64,000 nucleotides of DNA from Paracentrotus lividus (GCA_940671915.1 CALNVZ010003433.1:49223143-49287142); one strand, 5' to 3'; shown: positions 1 to 13,060, counted from the first letter of the stretch. Notes: generated by a model not told the origin, from the letters alone. Numbers and translations are program-made.

Positions 1-289
1 TTATACTGGAAAGTGCACTCATGCTATCATTTGTATTGATATCTTTTCAGCATCGACCAATGTACACATCATGAACCCATTGTTCTGAAAATATCTTGCT
101 TCTGTACATTATCCATGGGGAACTTGAAGGTTCTTGGAGTTGTCGTGGACAGTAACATGTTGAAATTTGCTGGATTGGTTAGGATTAAGAGACTAAATAA
201 GTAAAATTATCCACCCATTTATAAACTATTTTAATTTTAAGTCACATGGAATGCTTTAACTTAGACTTTGTTTAGGAATCTTTAAGAAC

Positions 290-715
290 CATCTCAAGGA
301 GCATGAAAGAGAACCTTCACATTTTGCGAGACAATTTTTCAACAATGGGGTTCAGTGATGACATGATATTTATGAGCTTGAGGAGGTATATCGATGAGTT
401 GTACTTTCAGTGATATTAAATTATTAATGCACCACTGACAATATTCTTTGAAGTATTGATGTCAAAGTTGGGTTTCCTTTCCAGGCACATTTCACACAAC
501 CTCTCAAGGTGCGATGAAGTGAACCAGCGGCACAATTTTACAAGACTTTCAAAACAATGGGGTTTAGTGACTGCGTCTGACATTGGTGATGAGGGAGGTA
601 TTCATTAGAATGGCAATCGTGGCACTTTAACAGTGATATAAGAATCTCATATTATTATTGGAATATTGTTTTGAATTATTGTTGATAAAGTGGGTTTCCT
701 TTTTTCGAACACCCT
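290..715. repeat. Two diverged copies of the interior of the 57.4-58.1 kb TIR element
   Basis: Two segments (about 290-460 and 500-700) each contain a version of ACAATGGGGTTCAGTGA, then a GAGGGAGGTAT-like block, then CTTTACAGTGATATAA-like sequence, in the same order as 57660-57780. The block ends in ACACCCTGTATA, a common transposon end. I read it as a decayed, partly duplicated non-autonomous DNA transposon. No coding potential was seen. Confidence 0.5.
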
Positions 716-724
716 GTATATGAG

Positions 725-1343
725 AGTTCTGTTTCAAAAGGGACTAAGATCCACATTTTGGAGATTTCGAGTAAATTCAGTGAGCTTTTTATTTATCATT
801 ACGGTGACCATATGACATTAATTTTGTGTAGCACATGCTAGTACAAATTGCTTAGAATTTTGATAACAATGAAAAAATCTAGCTATAAATTTTTATTCTT
901 TTGAATTTTTGAAATTTATTTCTATGGATATTAGGTCCCTTTTGGAATGAAACTCCGCGTAATCGTCGTATTTTCCCATTATGTTGGCCTACTTGAATTT
1001 TTGTCAGCTAAAAATTGTGTTTAAATGTTATCGGAACGTGTATGAATAAATATAAAACTAAAATTATTGAATTTTGAAGAAATTTTTTTTTCGCCAAAAT
1101 TTGTTTTCAGTCAGTTCAATATTTTCATTCAAGGACTAAATCCAAGATATTTTATAAATTCTTAAAAATTATCAAAATTATTCAATTTCTTCAAGATTTA
1201 GTTCAAATATCTACTGCCCTGTGTGCAAAAATCAGATATATCCGAAGGACATTGTTAAAGTTAAGATATTAGAATCCACAGACTGGATTTATCCCTTTGG
1301 AATGACTGTTTTGGATTTAGTCCCTTTTGGAATGGACAGAATT
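725..1343. repeat. Inverted-repeat element with TTCAAAAGGGACTAAGATCC ends
   Basis: The left end reads GTTTCAAAAGGGACTAAGAT. The right end reads GGATTTAGTCCCTTTTGGAA, its approximate reverse complement. Further inverted or direct copies of the same word lie near 925-955, 1133-1150 and 1290-1310. The interior is AT-rich and non-coding. This fits a MITE that carries subterminal repeats; the superfamily is not assigned. Confidence 0.45.
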
Positions 1344-2019
1344 TGAAACATCACAATATTTTTCCCAAAAAAAATTGGAATGGCGATGTTGAGCATTTTA
1401 TTCCCTTGGGTGTGTGTATTTCATATGCCTTGTTTTGTTTGTGTGTGTGTGTTGTTTGTTTTTTTTTTTTGTGGGGGGGTAGGAGGTGTTAAAGATCAAT
1501 TATAAGTGAGGCTGAGAGAAGCACATTCCTATTTAATATAATGTCTTTTAAGATTACAAATATTATAAAAATATAAAAATAATTATGAGAATCTATACAA
1601 ATTGGCACCTTATCTTGTGACAATTGAAAAAAAAATTATATTGCACAGAGTATTTCTATCAAATATTTCTTTTGAGACCATACATTAATTTTGTGAACCA
1701 CAATGTCATTGTAACACACCAAACTTTTCCATCATCACGATCTTTCTTTGATATGCCTGATGGATGATGTCATTGGCTATCATCATAAAAGGAAATACTT
1801 GTTTATGTGTTGGTTATGGTAACTGGTATGGCACTGTTCCACTTATCTGCTTCATCAACAGGAACATAATCCTACTTGGTTTGTATCTCTATTCTTTTCT
1901 TTTCATCTCTGTTCTCTGTCTCTCTCATATTTCTGTATTCATGATTTTGTTCTGTCATTGCCTCTCTTCAGTTTTTTTTTTTAATCTTTACATAATATCT
2001 GTTCTTGCATATACATATA
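1344..2019. other. Unassigned AT-rich sequence
   Basis: The stretch holds a short TG microsatellite joined to a T-run and G-run near 1441-1479. No splice-flanked reading frame and no terminal repeats were seen. Confidence 0.4.
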
Positions 2020-2170
2020 TCTCCCTCTCTTCTCTCTCTCTCTATCTCTCTCTCTGCTCTAGCTCCATGGTCAAGTCGATCTGTGTCTCTGTTTGTCTAT
2101 ATTGCTCTCTCTTCTCTCTCTCTCTCTTTCCTCTCTCTCTCTTTCTTTTTGTTCGTTTCTGTCCCTACTT
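2020..2170. repeat. (TC)n microsatellite tract
   Basis: An interrupted run of TCTC units spans most of this stretch. It creates Ser/Leu-rich open frames on the + strand that are composition artefacts and not genes. Confidence 0.85.
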
Positions 2171-2911
2171 CATGGGTAAGCCTAATGAGAGAACTGAAGG
2201 AGATCTTGGCTCACATTCAGACCTATGTTTTCTAGGAATTTGAGAAACTGAATTCAAGGATTCACTCTGAGGAGTTCTTGTGGTAAGAATTATACGATTG
2301 CATCTGCTTGAGAGGCAGGAGGATCATCTATAGCGTTTTCTTCTATGTCAATGAACGAACGAAGCATTGGGGCAAATTCACGGCCCACATCCATGCTGGA
2401 CTATAATATATTTGGGCTAATTGAACCTTCAGATTGAAGTGTCCATTGTGTACATTTTGAAGTTGTCACTATAGGCATTGATTTTCATCTATGATTGCGC
2501 TGCATGGAACTTCATCAATATTGGAAGTGTTTTTTGTTTTTGAACCAAAAAATGCTGTGGTGATTTTGTTAGAAATTTGATAGTCAGCTTCTGTGTTTCT
2601 GAGGACATTGTACTTTATATAATTGAATATCAGCATCACGAACGTGTTGTTTCAGCAAGGAAAACGAGTGGCAAATTTATTTGAGTGATTCCCAAGGAGG
2701 GATTGTTTAGTGTGCAATTTACCTGGTTTCGATGCTACAATACAAACATTGTGAATGTGTGTTGAATTTAAAGCATGAATTTATGTGAGCATCAATGCGC
2801 CTATTATAATCATGAGTAGTTTCACATTATTTGATTCTCTAATGCCATGTTTCACTAATTGCCGAACTTCAATATTGGTGCCAATTTGTGGATGCAAGTG
2901 GATTCAGTTAT

Positions 2912-3223
2912 AGACAGGAATCTTCAGCTTCGATGGGTAATTTGACACCATGGATGTTTACCCGAGAACAGGTGTCATCCATCACCTGACCACTGCCAGA
3001 CCTATGTAATGCCTTGTTTATCCACCATCCCTCCATCTGGTAAAGTCAATTAAATTCTCAGCTTTCCCTGGCCGATCATGCCCGAAGCTCTTCGGGGTGG
3101 GACAGATTGTTTTGCTTCGTGGTCTCAGAAATTTAGCTCATTAAGGTGGTATTTCCAGTGCTTTTCACCAAGTCTGGATCAGCGAATTTTGATCCACTCC
3201 ATGAAAGTTGAAGATTCCCCGCC
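2912..3223. mobile_element. MITE, copy 1 of the AGACRGGGAATCTTCAGC family
   Basis: The left end is AGACAGGAATCTTCAGCTTC and the right end is GAAGATTCCCCGCCT, which are inverted repeats of each other. The interior matches 31962-32250 in reverse orientation: both contain a reversible GGTGAAAAGCACxTA / GTGCTTTTCACCAAGTCTGG block and a GATCAAAATTTGCTGA-like block. No transposase is encoded. The TTAA target site seen around the second copy is not preserved here. Confidence 0.65.
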
Positions 3224-4496
3224 TCCCATTGACTGCTATGGGATAGTGATAAGAATTGTTTATGGTTAGGACTGGATCATATCCAAGAGGAAATTATGGA
3301 TAAAGAGCTTTAGAGAATCCAGAAGATATCCGCTTTGAAGATCTACCGGAGAAATATGATCAGCTTATAAATGTCATAAAGTCTATTTAATAAATATTTT
3401 ACACTCAACAGAGAACTCAGCACTTCCTTTACAGAAACTTGAGCTCTATTATTTAAAATTATAGTCAGAGGGTTTCCATAGGCTTATCATACAACAATTT
3501 AAAGCTAAAAGTCTATTTTTCATTTTGTTTTTTTGTGACTTCCGTCTGACAATGTCCTGCCGAGTTACATTGTATTGTCTTTTGAATTGATGTTTAAAAC
3601 TGGACAGAACTAATTTCTTTGCCCTCACTTGACTTGCAGTAATCAAGACTTGATGCAAACTGTGACCTGTCATTGGATTGGAAACTTTATAATGTGGCTT
3701 GGAAGATATGTGCACCATCTCAAAAAGATATCTGCTTGAAAATTATGATCAATTGATATCTAGATTCAGGATCTAGTGCATTGAATTGATGTTTAACTTT
3801 TCAGCTCCAAATCAAAACCCATGACTGCCACATTGTTTTGAGTTTATTTTGCATCTTTAAGTGCCATAAATCAACTGTCGTAGTTCACTGTGTTCTATTT
3901 GTGAAGAGTTAAAATCTTCACAGTGCACTCAGCCCTTTCTTTGACAAACTTGACTTTCATTTTGTTAAGATTTGATGTTCAGTCATCACCTTGGTGGAAT
4001 TAGCGGATGCAGCCTTACGTAACACAATTGAAAGTATCGGCCCATGCACAAACATAATAAAGCTACTATTGTCCCCAGACATTTGGGCCTGTGCAATATA
4101 TTCAAATTGAGAATCTTGGATTCACACCTGGAATGTAATCTGTGAACAATATCCAGAAGATATGGGAATAAAACAGAAATATGAGCAGATCTTATCGTAG
4201 ACATCATTTGACAGGAGAGCACTTTCTTTACATGTACTAGATTTCAAAGTCACCATAAGATCAGATGAAAACTGTGATCAAAGTATTTAGTTTTGGAAGC
4301 TTCATTTGCCTTGGAGTAATATGTCCTATGTGCACCATCTTCAGCTAGTGATAGTGGACGGTGATTGGGAATATGTCTGTGAAATGACTACTGAACCATC
4401 TCACTACAAGAAACACACTGTAAGCAAATAGAATTCTTATCATATCTTTGTTTTTGTTATTGATTTGTTTTGCATGTGACAGGAAGGGGGAATATG
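3224..4496. other. Unassigned non-coding stretch
   Basis: Only short, low-quality frames occur. The word ATGTGCACCATCT recurs at about 3708 and 4329, which hints at old repeat material. No terminal repeats or splice-flanked exons were recognised. Confidence 0.4.
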
Positions 4497-5070
4497 AGTT
4501 AAAGGAAAGCGATACCCAAGGAAATAATCAATTTAATCGGAAAGAACACAATGACAGGAGCAATTTTAAAAAAGTCTTATCAAAATTGGTAATAAAATAA
4601 GAAAGTTATGGAAGTGTGAATAGTCTCGTTGTACCCTTAATGGGGATCTTCAAATTGGCAATATTGCTTCGAAATGGCCAATTTTGTGGACAACTCTAGA
4701 TTTGGTTTGTACACAAATTTTCAGATTTTCCCCATTATCTTTCAAAATATATCTTACCAGTACCTCCTTCTGAGCTCATCAGCACGTGGTGTGAAATATA
4801 TGGTCCCATGACTTGTGTAGAGCTCAAATGGAAGTAAGACATCAAATTTGTGTACAAAACAAATGGAGAGTTGTCCATAAAATCTGCCATTTTGAAGCAA
4901 TATTGCCCATTTGAAATACCCCCCATAGAAGATACAACAAGACTTTTCAAACTTCCATAACTCTCTTATTTTATAATTGATTCTGATGAAACTTTTTAAG
5001 ATTGCTCCTCGCATTGTGCTCTTTCCTATGAAATTGATTATTTCCTTGGGTATCGCTTTTCTTTAAATAA
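4497..5070. mobile_element. Fold-back element with arms of about 230 bp
   Basis: The left arm starts at GAAAGCGATACCCAAGGAAA and the right arm ends in the reverse complement near 5040-5062. Both arms continue inward through AATAATCAATTT, a CACAATG block, a GTTATGGAAGT block and GCAATATTGCTTC before a short central spacer around 4740-4800. The element has long terminal inverted repeats and no transposase. Short minus-strand frames inside it follow from the palindrome and are not genes. Confidence 0.7.
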
Positions 5071-6725
5071 TTTCCAGTTCTCACCTCTGTTATTAGGATT
5101 GATACCATTTCACCAAGTTTGCCCCTACTCCATGAAAAAGATTGGAGTAGTTTTCTGACGTGGCATAGGTTTTTCCTCTCCAACACACAGGACCTCCATT
5201 TAACATCCTATGCAAGGGACATGGTGTGTTCATTGTAAAAGCAGGGAGCTCCTCCCATCTCCCTGGTATAAGTCTGCTATGGAACAGTGTATTTTTAAGG
5301 AAGTGTTGTGAGCAGCTCTTGAAAAATGAAGGATCATATCAGAGAGAAAAAATATATGGGAGTTCCAAAAAAAAAAAGCCCCCAAAGACGTCACCACCTC
5401 CCGCTACCTTATTTTCCATGTCATTTTGAAATACTCAGGACATTTCAGTTTAGAGAATAAAGCCCCCTATACTTTTGAATGGTTAGAGAACAATTTCACA
5501 TGTATGTCCAATTGTCCACGTTTAGATTTAAGTGGCGATTTAAGTGGCATAACACAAAAGGAGTTAAAAATGGACTTCATCTTAAAAAATTAACCCCACT
5601 ACAATGATCTACATATTGACAGGGACATAAATTATTTACCCTGAAGCATCGCTCAATTTACTCATTCTATGTTTGTTGTGTTCTCCCAACTGCCCTTTAA
5701 AAGTATTTCAGTAGAATAAACCAATCCTGAGCTTGTTGATATCCTTCAAATGTCAAGTTAAAAGTAAGAAGCTGAGATGTGGGTCCCATGCTGCTTGACT
5801 TTAATTCAATTGATTGGAGGTCAATCTAGAGGTCAAACAAACCTTATATGGTATTGTCTTCACTGTCTGGGATTTATCTGTTCAGTTTGTACAGGGATGC
5901 TCTTAAAGGGGAATTATACACTACTGTATTAGTAGGGATGTCCACTAAAATTTTAAGTTATTTTTAAGTTGTTTTTGCTAGGCTTATTGAATAGAGCATG
6001 TTAAAAGAAACAATTTGGTCAACCAATTTGGTACTTGAATTATCACAATTGGATGTTCATTTCAAAGATATGACCCAAAAGTGTCTCAGATTACCAATGA
6101 GCTGCCTAGAAACACTTTTACAAGTTTCAGACAAGCCAGAAAATGCTATAAAAGCTCCAATTTATGGTCCTTTTGTCTTTGATTTATTAAACAAATCATA
6201 CCAAAATTTTCTATGTGTGTATCAACATGAAATGAGATTATAGTAACACAATTAAGGCGTATGAGAGTAGATTATACAAAAATGTTATGCAGTACAAAAC
6301 TGATGGTTTGACATGTATGTTACCGTTTGTGATCCAATATGACCACCGTGGGGAAAATACTCCATAGGGCATTTTTCAATAGAAACACCCTAGACAATAG
6401 ACTTTTTCATAGTGGTGTGGCTCGAGCTGATGAGTGTGGAGAGGGTAGAGTAATTTGAAAAACTTAATGGCCAGTGGTAAACATTGTTTCTTGTTTTTCA
6501 CCCCAATACATTTTTGTTCAAAAATAGTTAAATTTTATAGATACCTACTTCTCCTTATCTGAATGTATTCAATCATGAGAATTTCCAGTCATAACACACA
6601 TCACACAGAAGCATCACTTTCAACACGCTGTAGTTTTCTTCATATCAATTTTTTCAACAGGAGAAGTTGATCACCTGCTGAGGTATTTTCTAAGGAAGAA
6701 ACTGACCAATTGGAATAAATGATTT
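5071..6725. other. Unassigned non-coding stretch
   Basis: AT-rich sequence with an A-run followed by CCCCC near 5370. There are a few short open frames but no conserved protein, splice-flanked exon or clear terminal repeat. Confidence 0.4.
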
Positions 6726-6917
6726 GATTTACTTCAAAAGAATGATATATTGCCTACTTGCATTCGTCCTCGAATCGGCCAACCAACGCGATACTTTACC
6801 CCGAAAACTTTTGCTCTATTGTCTCTATCTTCCCCTCCCCTGTGAGAAGGCGCCCTTCTCATGATGAGGACACTCAGCCAAAATAACTCCAACAAACTTC
6901 CTCTTTTCTCATCGGCT
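6726..6917 (+). repeat. Left inverted terminal repeat of the DIRS-like element
   Basis: Contains GCCTACTTGCATTCGTC, CCCCGAAAACTTTTGCTCTA and ATGATGAGGACACTCAGCC. All are found as reverse complements in the same order at 12880-13010. The outermost 30 bases instead match, in reverse complement, the first half of the internal complementary region. Confidence 0.8.
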
Positions 6918-7779
6918 TGGCCGCCGAGCGAGAGTAACCTCGAGAATTTGCTCCCGCAAATGGGTTTTGTTTTTCACTTTTTGTGAAACCTTTTTGATAA
7001 CCTAATTTGATGGGTCTTGCTTCTAAGTTGTCCTAGCCAATGTCTAGGTCATGGTTTCCTATTAATTGGGCGCTTTTTGAGGGCCGTTTTGAGTAATTCT
7101 GTTGGAATTACGGCGCCGTTCTCCTAGGATTTTTGACATTCATTACGTACGTGTTTTTTATTACACCCTTATGGTGCGGGCCTTTTGTTCTCCCGTTCGC
7201 GCTTCATTACACACCAGTTCCAGTAAAGCCTTTGTGTAAGGCATGGAGGAACCTTTGTGCCCCTTCCGTCCCAGGGCAGAGTCTAAACTCCTTTGATATA
7301 AATGTCCTTTTCTTTCATATATTGGCAGAGTGTCTTATTCCGAGGGAGAAGATTTTCATCCATTCTTGTTCTCGGAGACTTCAAACATCGCCGACTCATC
7401 AGAGAGTCTTCATCTACCAGGAAGGCACGAAGTCCGGATTCTCTGCATATTTATAGAGGCCGCGAAGCAGTTAGAGGGAAGAGAGCAGTTTAGACGCGGA
7501 ACGAAAGCCGTTCACATCTCTGTCAACGAAAGTAAGTCGGATTCACAACCTCGCCCGGGGGCGAGGATTGGCCGGTGGCAGTTGGTAAGTCCAACAATCT
7601 CTGGGACCGCGAGCCCCGGAAAGTCGTCGTATGGGAGTCACGTAAGTGAACTCCCGGAGAAGGTTCAATTCGGTCTCGGTCGGCCTATCCCCAGCGACGC
7701 ACCCAAATCGATTTTGGTGAGGGATCGAGGGAGGGCAACTTCGTTTACGATCATGTCTTGACATTTGATCTAGTGGAAG

Positions 7780-8310
7780 TGTAGATCGATCGTGAGATCT
7801 TTTTCAACATGATCGAGATCGATCGAAGGTTGGCTTGCCACCTGAGAAGGTCTAGTTATCGATAGCCGGTATCGTATCGTTATCGATACGGTTAGGTAAT
7901 CGATCACATCAATCGATCGCATGACGATTCATGTCAGATCGATCATTTCATAATCGATCAACAGTTTGAATCGATACAACATATCGATTACAACTTGAAT
8001 CGATACAAATCGATCGATCACACGATTGAATCGATTTACAACACAACTCGCCACGATTGAAATCGATCACAGCATGAATCGATTTACATTTGAACATTGA
8101 ACTCACAAACACAACGATCACAGTTGAATCGATTACAACATAATCGATCACAGATGAATCGATCACGCCAAATCGATCATTTTGAATCAGATCCCGCCCA
8201 AATCGATCTCGGAGGAAATCGATCTGACAACAATCGATTTATAATATAATCGATTCCACCTAAATCGATTCCTGTTGAATATATTCATTCAAGATCGATT
8301 ACAGTCATTG
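7780..8310. repeat. ATCGAT-rich degenerate array inside the DIRS-like element
   Basis: About 500 bp contain roughly two dozen or more ATCGAT or ATCGATC cores, spaced about 15-25 bp apart. They are usually embedded as (A)ATCGAT(C/T)ACA or TGAATCGAT. The array lies downstream of the left terminal repeat, between the 5' part and the main body of the element. It accounts for the stop-poor frame seen on the minus strand across it. Confidence 0.8.
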
Positions 8311-11300
8311 TTGTTCTCTTACATCTCGATTCCATGGTTCCTGCCCTGGTAAATCAATCCCGACAGATTCATTGTAGACAGATGATCATGTTGGTTTGGT
8401 TATGGGAAATAATCAAGTCAGATACCATCGTAGTTATTCATCGTGATCAAGTCGGAGTTCACTTACCACACACAAGGATGCAGAAGTGGCTTTTCGTCGA
8501 GTCCACGTCCACGTCCCACTTTCTCCGGTGAAATTATTACGAGAACCTCATATCATCTCTTAAGGGAAGGATCATTCTACAGCTATCATGTCATATCGCT
8601 CAGCCACAATATTGCGATTGATATGAACGGCTTGATGGGATGGTTCCCTTTCCTTTGATCGGTCACCTTGAACGTTCGATAACAAGTTAATGAAGTAGAG
8701 AGGGTGGTCAATCTACCATGATTGTCGGAAAAATCTTCCTTCCCGGAACATTATGGTGTTTAGAAAATTTATTTCTTCTTCAAGGCTTTCGATATTCCCT
8801 TCTCGGTCTATTTCTTCAATATCACCTATTTTTAAATATGGGTAGAGTACCTATCTAGTAGACTTGATGGTTCGAGTCTTCCCCGAGGAGATCACTTCGC
8901 AAGTTTTAGGGCGGAAAAAAAGCTCTCTTCGCGAGTTCGGAAGCGAATTTCGAGACCCAACCCGAAGGGGACTCAGGTATGGTACCGGAGTCGCTCGGAA
9001 TGGGTTAATTCCTTACAATGTGTAATTACCGGACAATATGTTCGAGAGCAGACGTCGCAGCAGTTCTTCCTTCAAGAGTCGCGTCACTCCGACCACTCCG
9101 TGGTAGGGATTTCCAGACGAGACTAAGAAACTACGCACTAGATTTGAGGGAGTTAACCTCTTCCTTCTCGGGTTCGGTTCTCACGAATCCGCATTGAGAA
9201 AACTTTTAGATTTCTCTATCTTAAAAGAAAAAAGGGGGGGGTGTTTTGATACCAGATCATCGCTCCACCCTTGCAAGGATATTCAGTTCACGCTTCGATG
9301 ATGTTGATATATCGTAACTAGCAACATTTTAGGCCCGTTCTATCTGATAGAGGTCCTTTTGTTCTTCGAAGAAGAAGTTCACTACTCAGTTCAGATCAAC
9401 GGAGTTTGTCCAGAAAAATACAGGCTTTTAGCCATATCGTACTGTATGTAGGATTCAAACCGGAAGTTATTCAGGTTTCAGCAGATTCCGAAATTAGATT
9501 TTAGAGATACAGAGCTTAAGTTTTCTACCTAAACTCATTAGGAAAATGAAGGAAAGGTTTAAGCGAGAATTTATTTTTCACTACTAGGAGAACTAGGACC
9601 TCCTCTTCAGACAATTATCGTTATAATTTTGGAGATAACAGACGCAATTCGGGTCACTAATTGAATTCATGATCAGAGAAAGTTTCTCTTGTAACTGGGC
9701 TGATCGCCTCCGTAGTTAAATGAAGGGAGGTTTTAGAATCAGAAACTGGATTCGAGTTCAGAACAGGAAAAATTTTTTTACCTTGAAAAATTTCATCACG
9801 GTCGATCTTTTCGCTCCGCCCTTTTGTCCCACCAGAGGGACAGTTACTAAGAAAGAAAGAGATTCTGAGACATCTTGGGGTCATGGTGGTCTTATCCCCA
9901 GTTCACTGGACATGGCTTTCCGGTGGACCCAAAATCCCGGTGGGGTCGAAATTTCAGAGGCCGAGAATTCGGCCAAAGAACTTTAGGGTAGTTTAGAAAA
10001 GCTTGATATCAACCTCCAAGTCCGTTATTACTTTTTGACGTGTAATTACAATCCTCACGTAAACTTTCTACGAACTGGATAAACCGTCTGACAAGAAGTC
10101 AGACATAACACTCTTCATCACAACAGTCGGGTCGAGGAAATCATACTGGTTCAGTGGGGTAGAAGTCAGGATAGGAGTAGTTCAGATCCGCTTCGAAACT
10201 CTCATCCTTTTGTATGGGAGGAAAGCGCCTGAGGTGACCTCCCACCTACGTTTGGAAAAATTTAGGTCCGATATGGAACGACTATTTGTTTTCCGATCTC
10301 AAACGATTATTATCCTTTCGGCAATCGATTCGGTCTTCATTTTAGACTTTTAGAAACCTCGATCCAGGGATGTCTTCAGGAGTCATACCACCCAAACCAC
10401 TTAACATGTGTCCCTTGTCCGGGAAACATAGCTCAAAGAAGAAATAGAGAAAGTCACAATCTACCCTAAATTGTGTCTAATCTCTACATTCCTTCCCCAA
10501 AAGCGGAGACCATACACGTAGTCTTCAGTTGGAGGACCAGCAGCAGACTTTAAGTTCTAAACTGCATCATGTTTGATTGAGTTAAAGAGTTGATTCCATG
10601 ATTAGGACTCAACCGGACACCGCCATCATCTGACGAGACCCAGTTTGGAGAATAGTAGAACTTCCGATCTACTTAGAGAGTCTGTGATCGCGTTGAGAGG
10701 TTTTTAAGTGTTATTACATTAAGGATGTCATGTTGACTATCGAGTTGTTGGTCCAGGTCCCAATTTGGCAGACTTTTTAACGTGACCTCTCAATGTTTCG
10801 ACTCTTAGATTTTTCCAGCCTGAATTTCAGTCGCCTCCGTCTCTAGAATTCCTTTCTACTGAAATTAAACCTCATACCTTTTGGGGTTAAGGAGTTCACT
10901 TCCCAGGAAGGAACAATGGGAGCGCCTCCGTCTTCTCAATTTTATTGACCGCATATGCTTTCACAGTTAGGAGGGAGAGGCCATTATCGAGGCCCCTTGA
11001 CTCTGGTAATTGGGATCTCCGAGACTTTCTTTCTTCAACGAGCTTGGGAGAGCTGAAGTAAGTTCTTTCCTACCCTCAAGGACCTTTTACAGATAGGCGG
11101 ACAGTTTAGGTTGAAACAGACATCGGAGGGATGTATGTCTTATTTCATTCGCATAGAGGAGATTACTTCTCACTGCTAGGAGCAGAGTAGCTTTTCAACT
11201 CTAGAATCTAGACAACGAGAAACATCGGTCCAGTCGCTTCGCACATATCAGATTTTGGGAAAAATAATTGGTTTTGAAACTTTTTCCTTTTTCCCACGCA

Positions 11301-12705
11301 GTAAGTGACTCACTTCAGGATGGTCCGTTTTTCATAGATTTCACACGACTGAGTCGGCAAGGCCGACCTCAGTTTGACTTCTCCTCAGTTTGTCTTCCTC
11401 AAGTCAGTAAAAGATCTCTTGTTTCTGAGGTTAGGATTTATATTAAGGAGATATTTTGGTGTTACCCATGTGTCGTTTCAATTTCCGGAACTGACCGGAA
11501 ATCCCTTGGTTCTTCCCGGGTAGTATTCTCCTGTTTCACTAGGAATATTAAGGCAGGACGTCGACGATTATCATCACTCCTCTCTACCACAGCCGCGGAC
11601 TTGGTTGCGATAGTTCTCCCTCTGATTAACGGAAACCATAACACTTGCCGTGGTGTGAGTTCTTAGCATAACAGCAGCGGTTAGCTAACTCTCGAACACC
11701 TGAAACGTCTTCCTTTTATATTCAGCCGTTATCAAGAAGTCAATTTCGAGCTACAGGATGTGACGAATGTGCTCCTCTCGACCTTAAAGGAATAGGTGTG
11801 TTTCCACTAGTAAAACCCTTTCTTACGAACGGTAATATATTCTGTGGGTTCCGAGAAAACTTTTCTCCGTTCATACCGTTTTTTTCTCATTCTTTCACTC
11901 GACGGGTAATGTGTCTGCTTACCCCAGAGGGATTTGGTCAGCTATTCAGCTATCCCAGCTTTTTTCAGCTATCCCAGCTATTTAAATCTCTTATCGATGG
12001 ATAGTCATTTTTCCGCGGTTCTTCTGTCTCACTTCCTTATTTTTCTATCTCTTAAGAGTCCCTACTCAAACCTCGGTCTCTAATTTGAGTGGTCGCGAGG
12101 ACATCAGGTCCTAGCTTACCCTCCTTCACACCACCGTCTCTAGGTTTCTGCCTGGATAGATCTTCCAAAGGTTTCTCCCTGATTTGTATATGTGGGGAAA
12201 ACGCTAAGTTTATTGCTCGTTCCTCTTCTATCAACGAGCCACTTAGGTTGGAAATAGAGATATTTCATCTTTTCTCTTTCGACATGCTTGAACAAATCAG
12301 ACAAGATTTTCCGTCTGTTAAAAATTTTCCTACGTCCCTTTAGTCAATTCATCGTTGCGCACTGACAGAATGTGCGCCGTTGAAGACATCTTTGATTCCT
12401 GAAAAATGTCCAATTGTATATACAATGGAATCTTTCGGACCTACTGGAGTACTATCTCGAGATAGATGCGGACCGAGGACCAAGTACCTAGTTTATCCTA
12501 GGGACCTCGATGTGAGGGTACCGGCCTTTCGGGGACATGTTTTTAAGGAAATTCCCGCTGGAAAGTGTATGTTTATCAAATAATGGGTGAACGTTTCTGC
12601 GATGGAAGGAAACTTTTCTTTGTTCGTATCATTTGCTACGGCGTCATCTCTATTATCTAAAACTGTAGGTGTTGTACCTCCCCAGTACAAATCGGTGCTG
12701 GTCGT

Positions 12706-12800
12706 ATAGCAAAGTAGGACAATATATCATTCTTTTGAAGTAAATATCAAAAATTATCACTAATTTTATTTTTACAATAAAGAATTATATATTTGCCTAC
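12706..12800 (+). repeat. Internal complementary region of the DIRS-like element
   Basis: The first half (AGGACAATATATCATTCTTT then GAAGTAAA) is the reverse complement of the extreme left end. The second half (TATCACTAATTTTATTTTTA, then ATTATATATTTGCCTAC) is the reverse complement of the extreme right end. The two halves abut near 12743. This is the junction expected from the DIRS replication model and confirms both outer boundaries. Confidence 0.8.
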
Positions 12801-12851
12801 AATCCCTCCCTCCGTCCCCCGTTCCATCACTACTTAAAGTTTTAGGGTGGT

Positions 12852-13060
12852 ATGAGACAAGAGGAGTTTGTTGGGTATGTTTGGCTGAGTGTCCTCATCA
12901 TGAGAGGCGCGCCTTCTCACAGGGGAGGGATAGGAGACAATAGAGCAAAAGTTTTCGGGGTTAAAGTATCGGTTGGTTGGGCGATTCGACGAATAGCAAA
13001 GTAGGCAAATATATAATTCTTTATTGTAATAATAAAATTAGTGATAATTTTATGATATTT
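12852..13060 (-). repeat. Right inverted terminal repeat of the DIRS-like element
   Basis: Reverse complement of the left repeat from the CTCTTxTCTC block through GGCTGAGTGTCCTCATCAT to AAAGTAGGCAAATATAT. It then has its own distal end, which is matched only by the internal complementary region. Confidence 0.8.

Larger units (their letters stand above)
6726..13060 (+). mobile_element. DIRS-like tyrosine-recombinase retrotransposon, broken
   Basis: The diagnostic DIRS architecture is visible: a left inverted terminal repeat (about 6726-6917), coding remains, an internal complementary region (about 12706-12800) and a right inverted terminal repeat (about 12852-13060). The coding part is clearly broken, with well over ten interruptions. 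A stretch near 9860-9990 and one near 10750-10900 look like a decayed RT/RNase H region, but this is a weak call. The region between 11.0 and 12.6 kb, where a recombinase would be expected, is unassigned. The two terminal repeats differ at a noticeable fraction of sites, so the copy is probably not very young. Family assignment rests on structure more than on protein similarity. Confidence 0.75.

Noticed and set aside
1764-2243. 159-codon membrane-protein-like frame
   Set aside because: Its Ser/Leu-rich stretch is the (TC)n microsatellite. No exon signals bound it.
7948-8166. 72-codon minus-strand frame
   Set aside because: It lies wholly in the ATCGAT array and its repetitive peptide reflects that unit.
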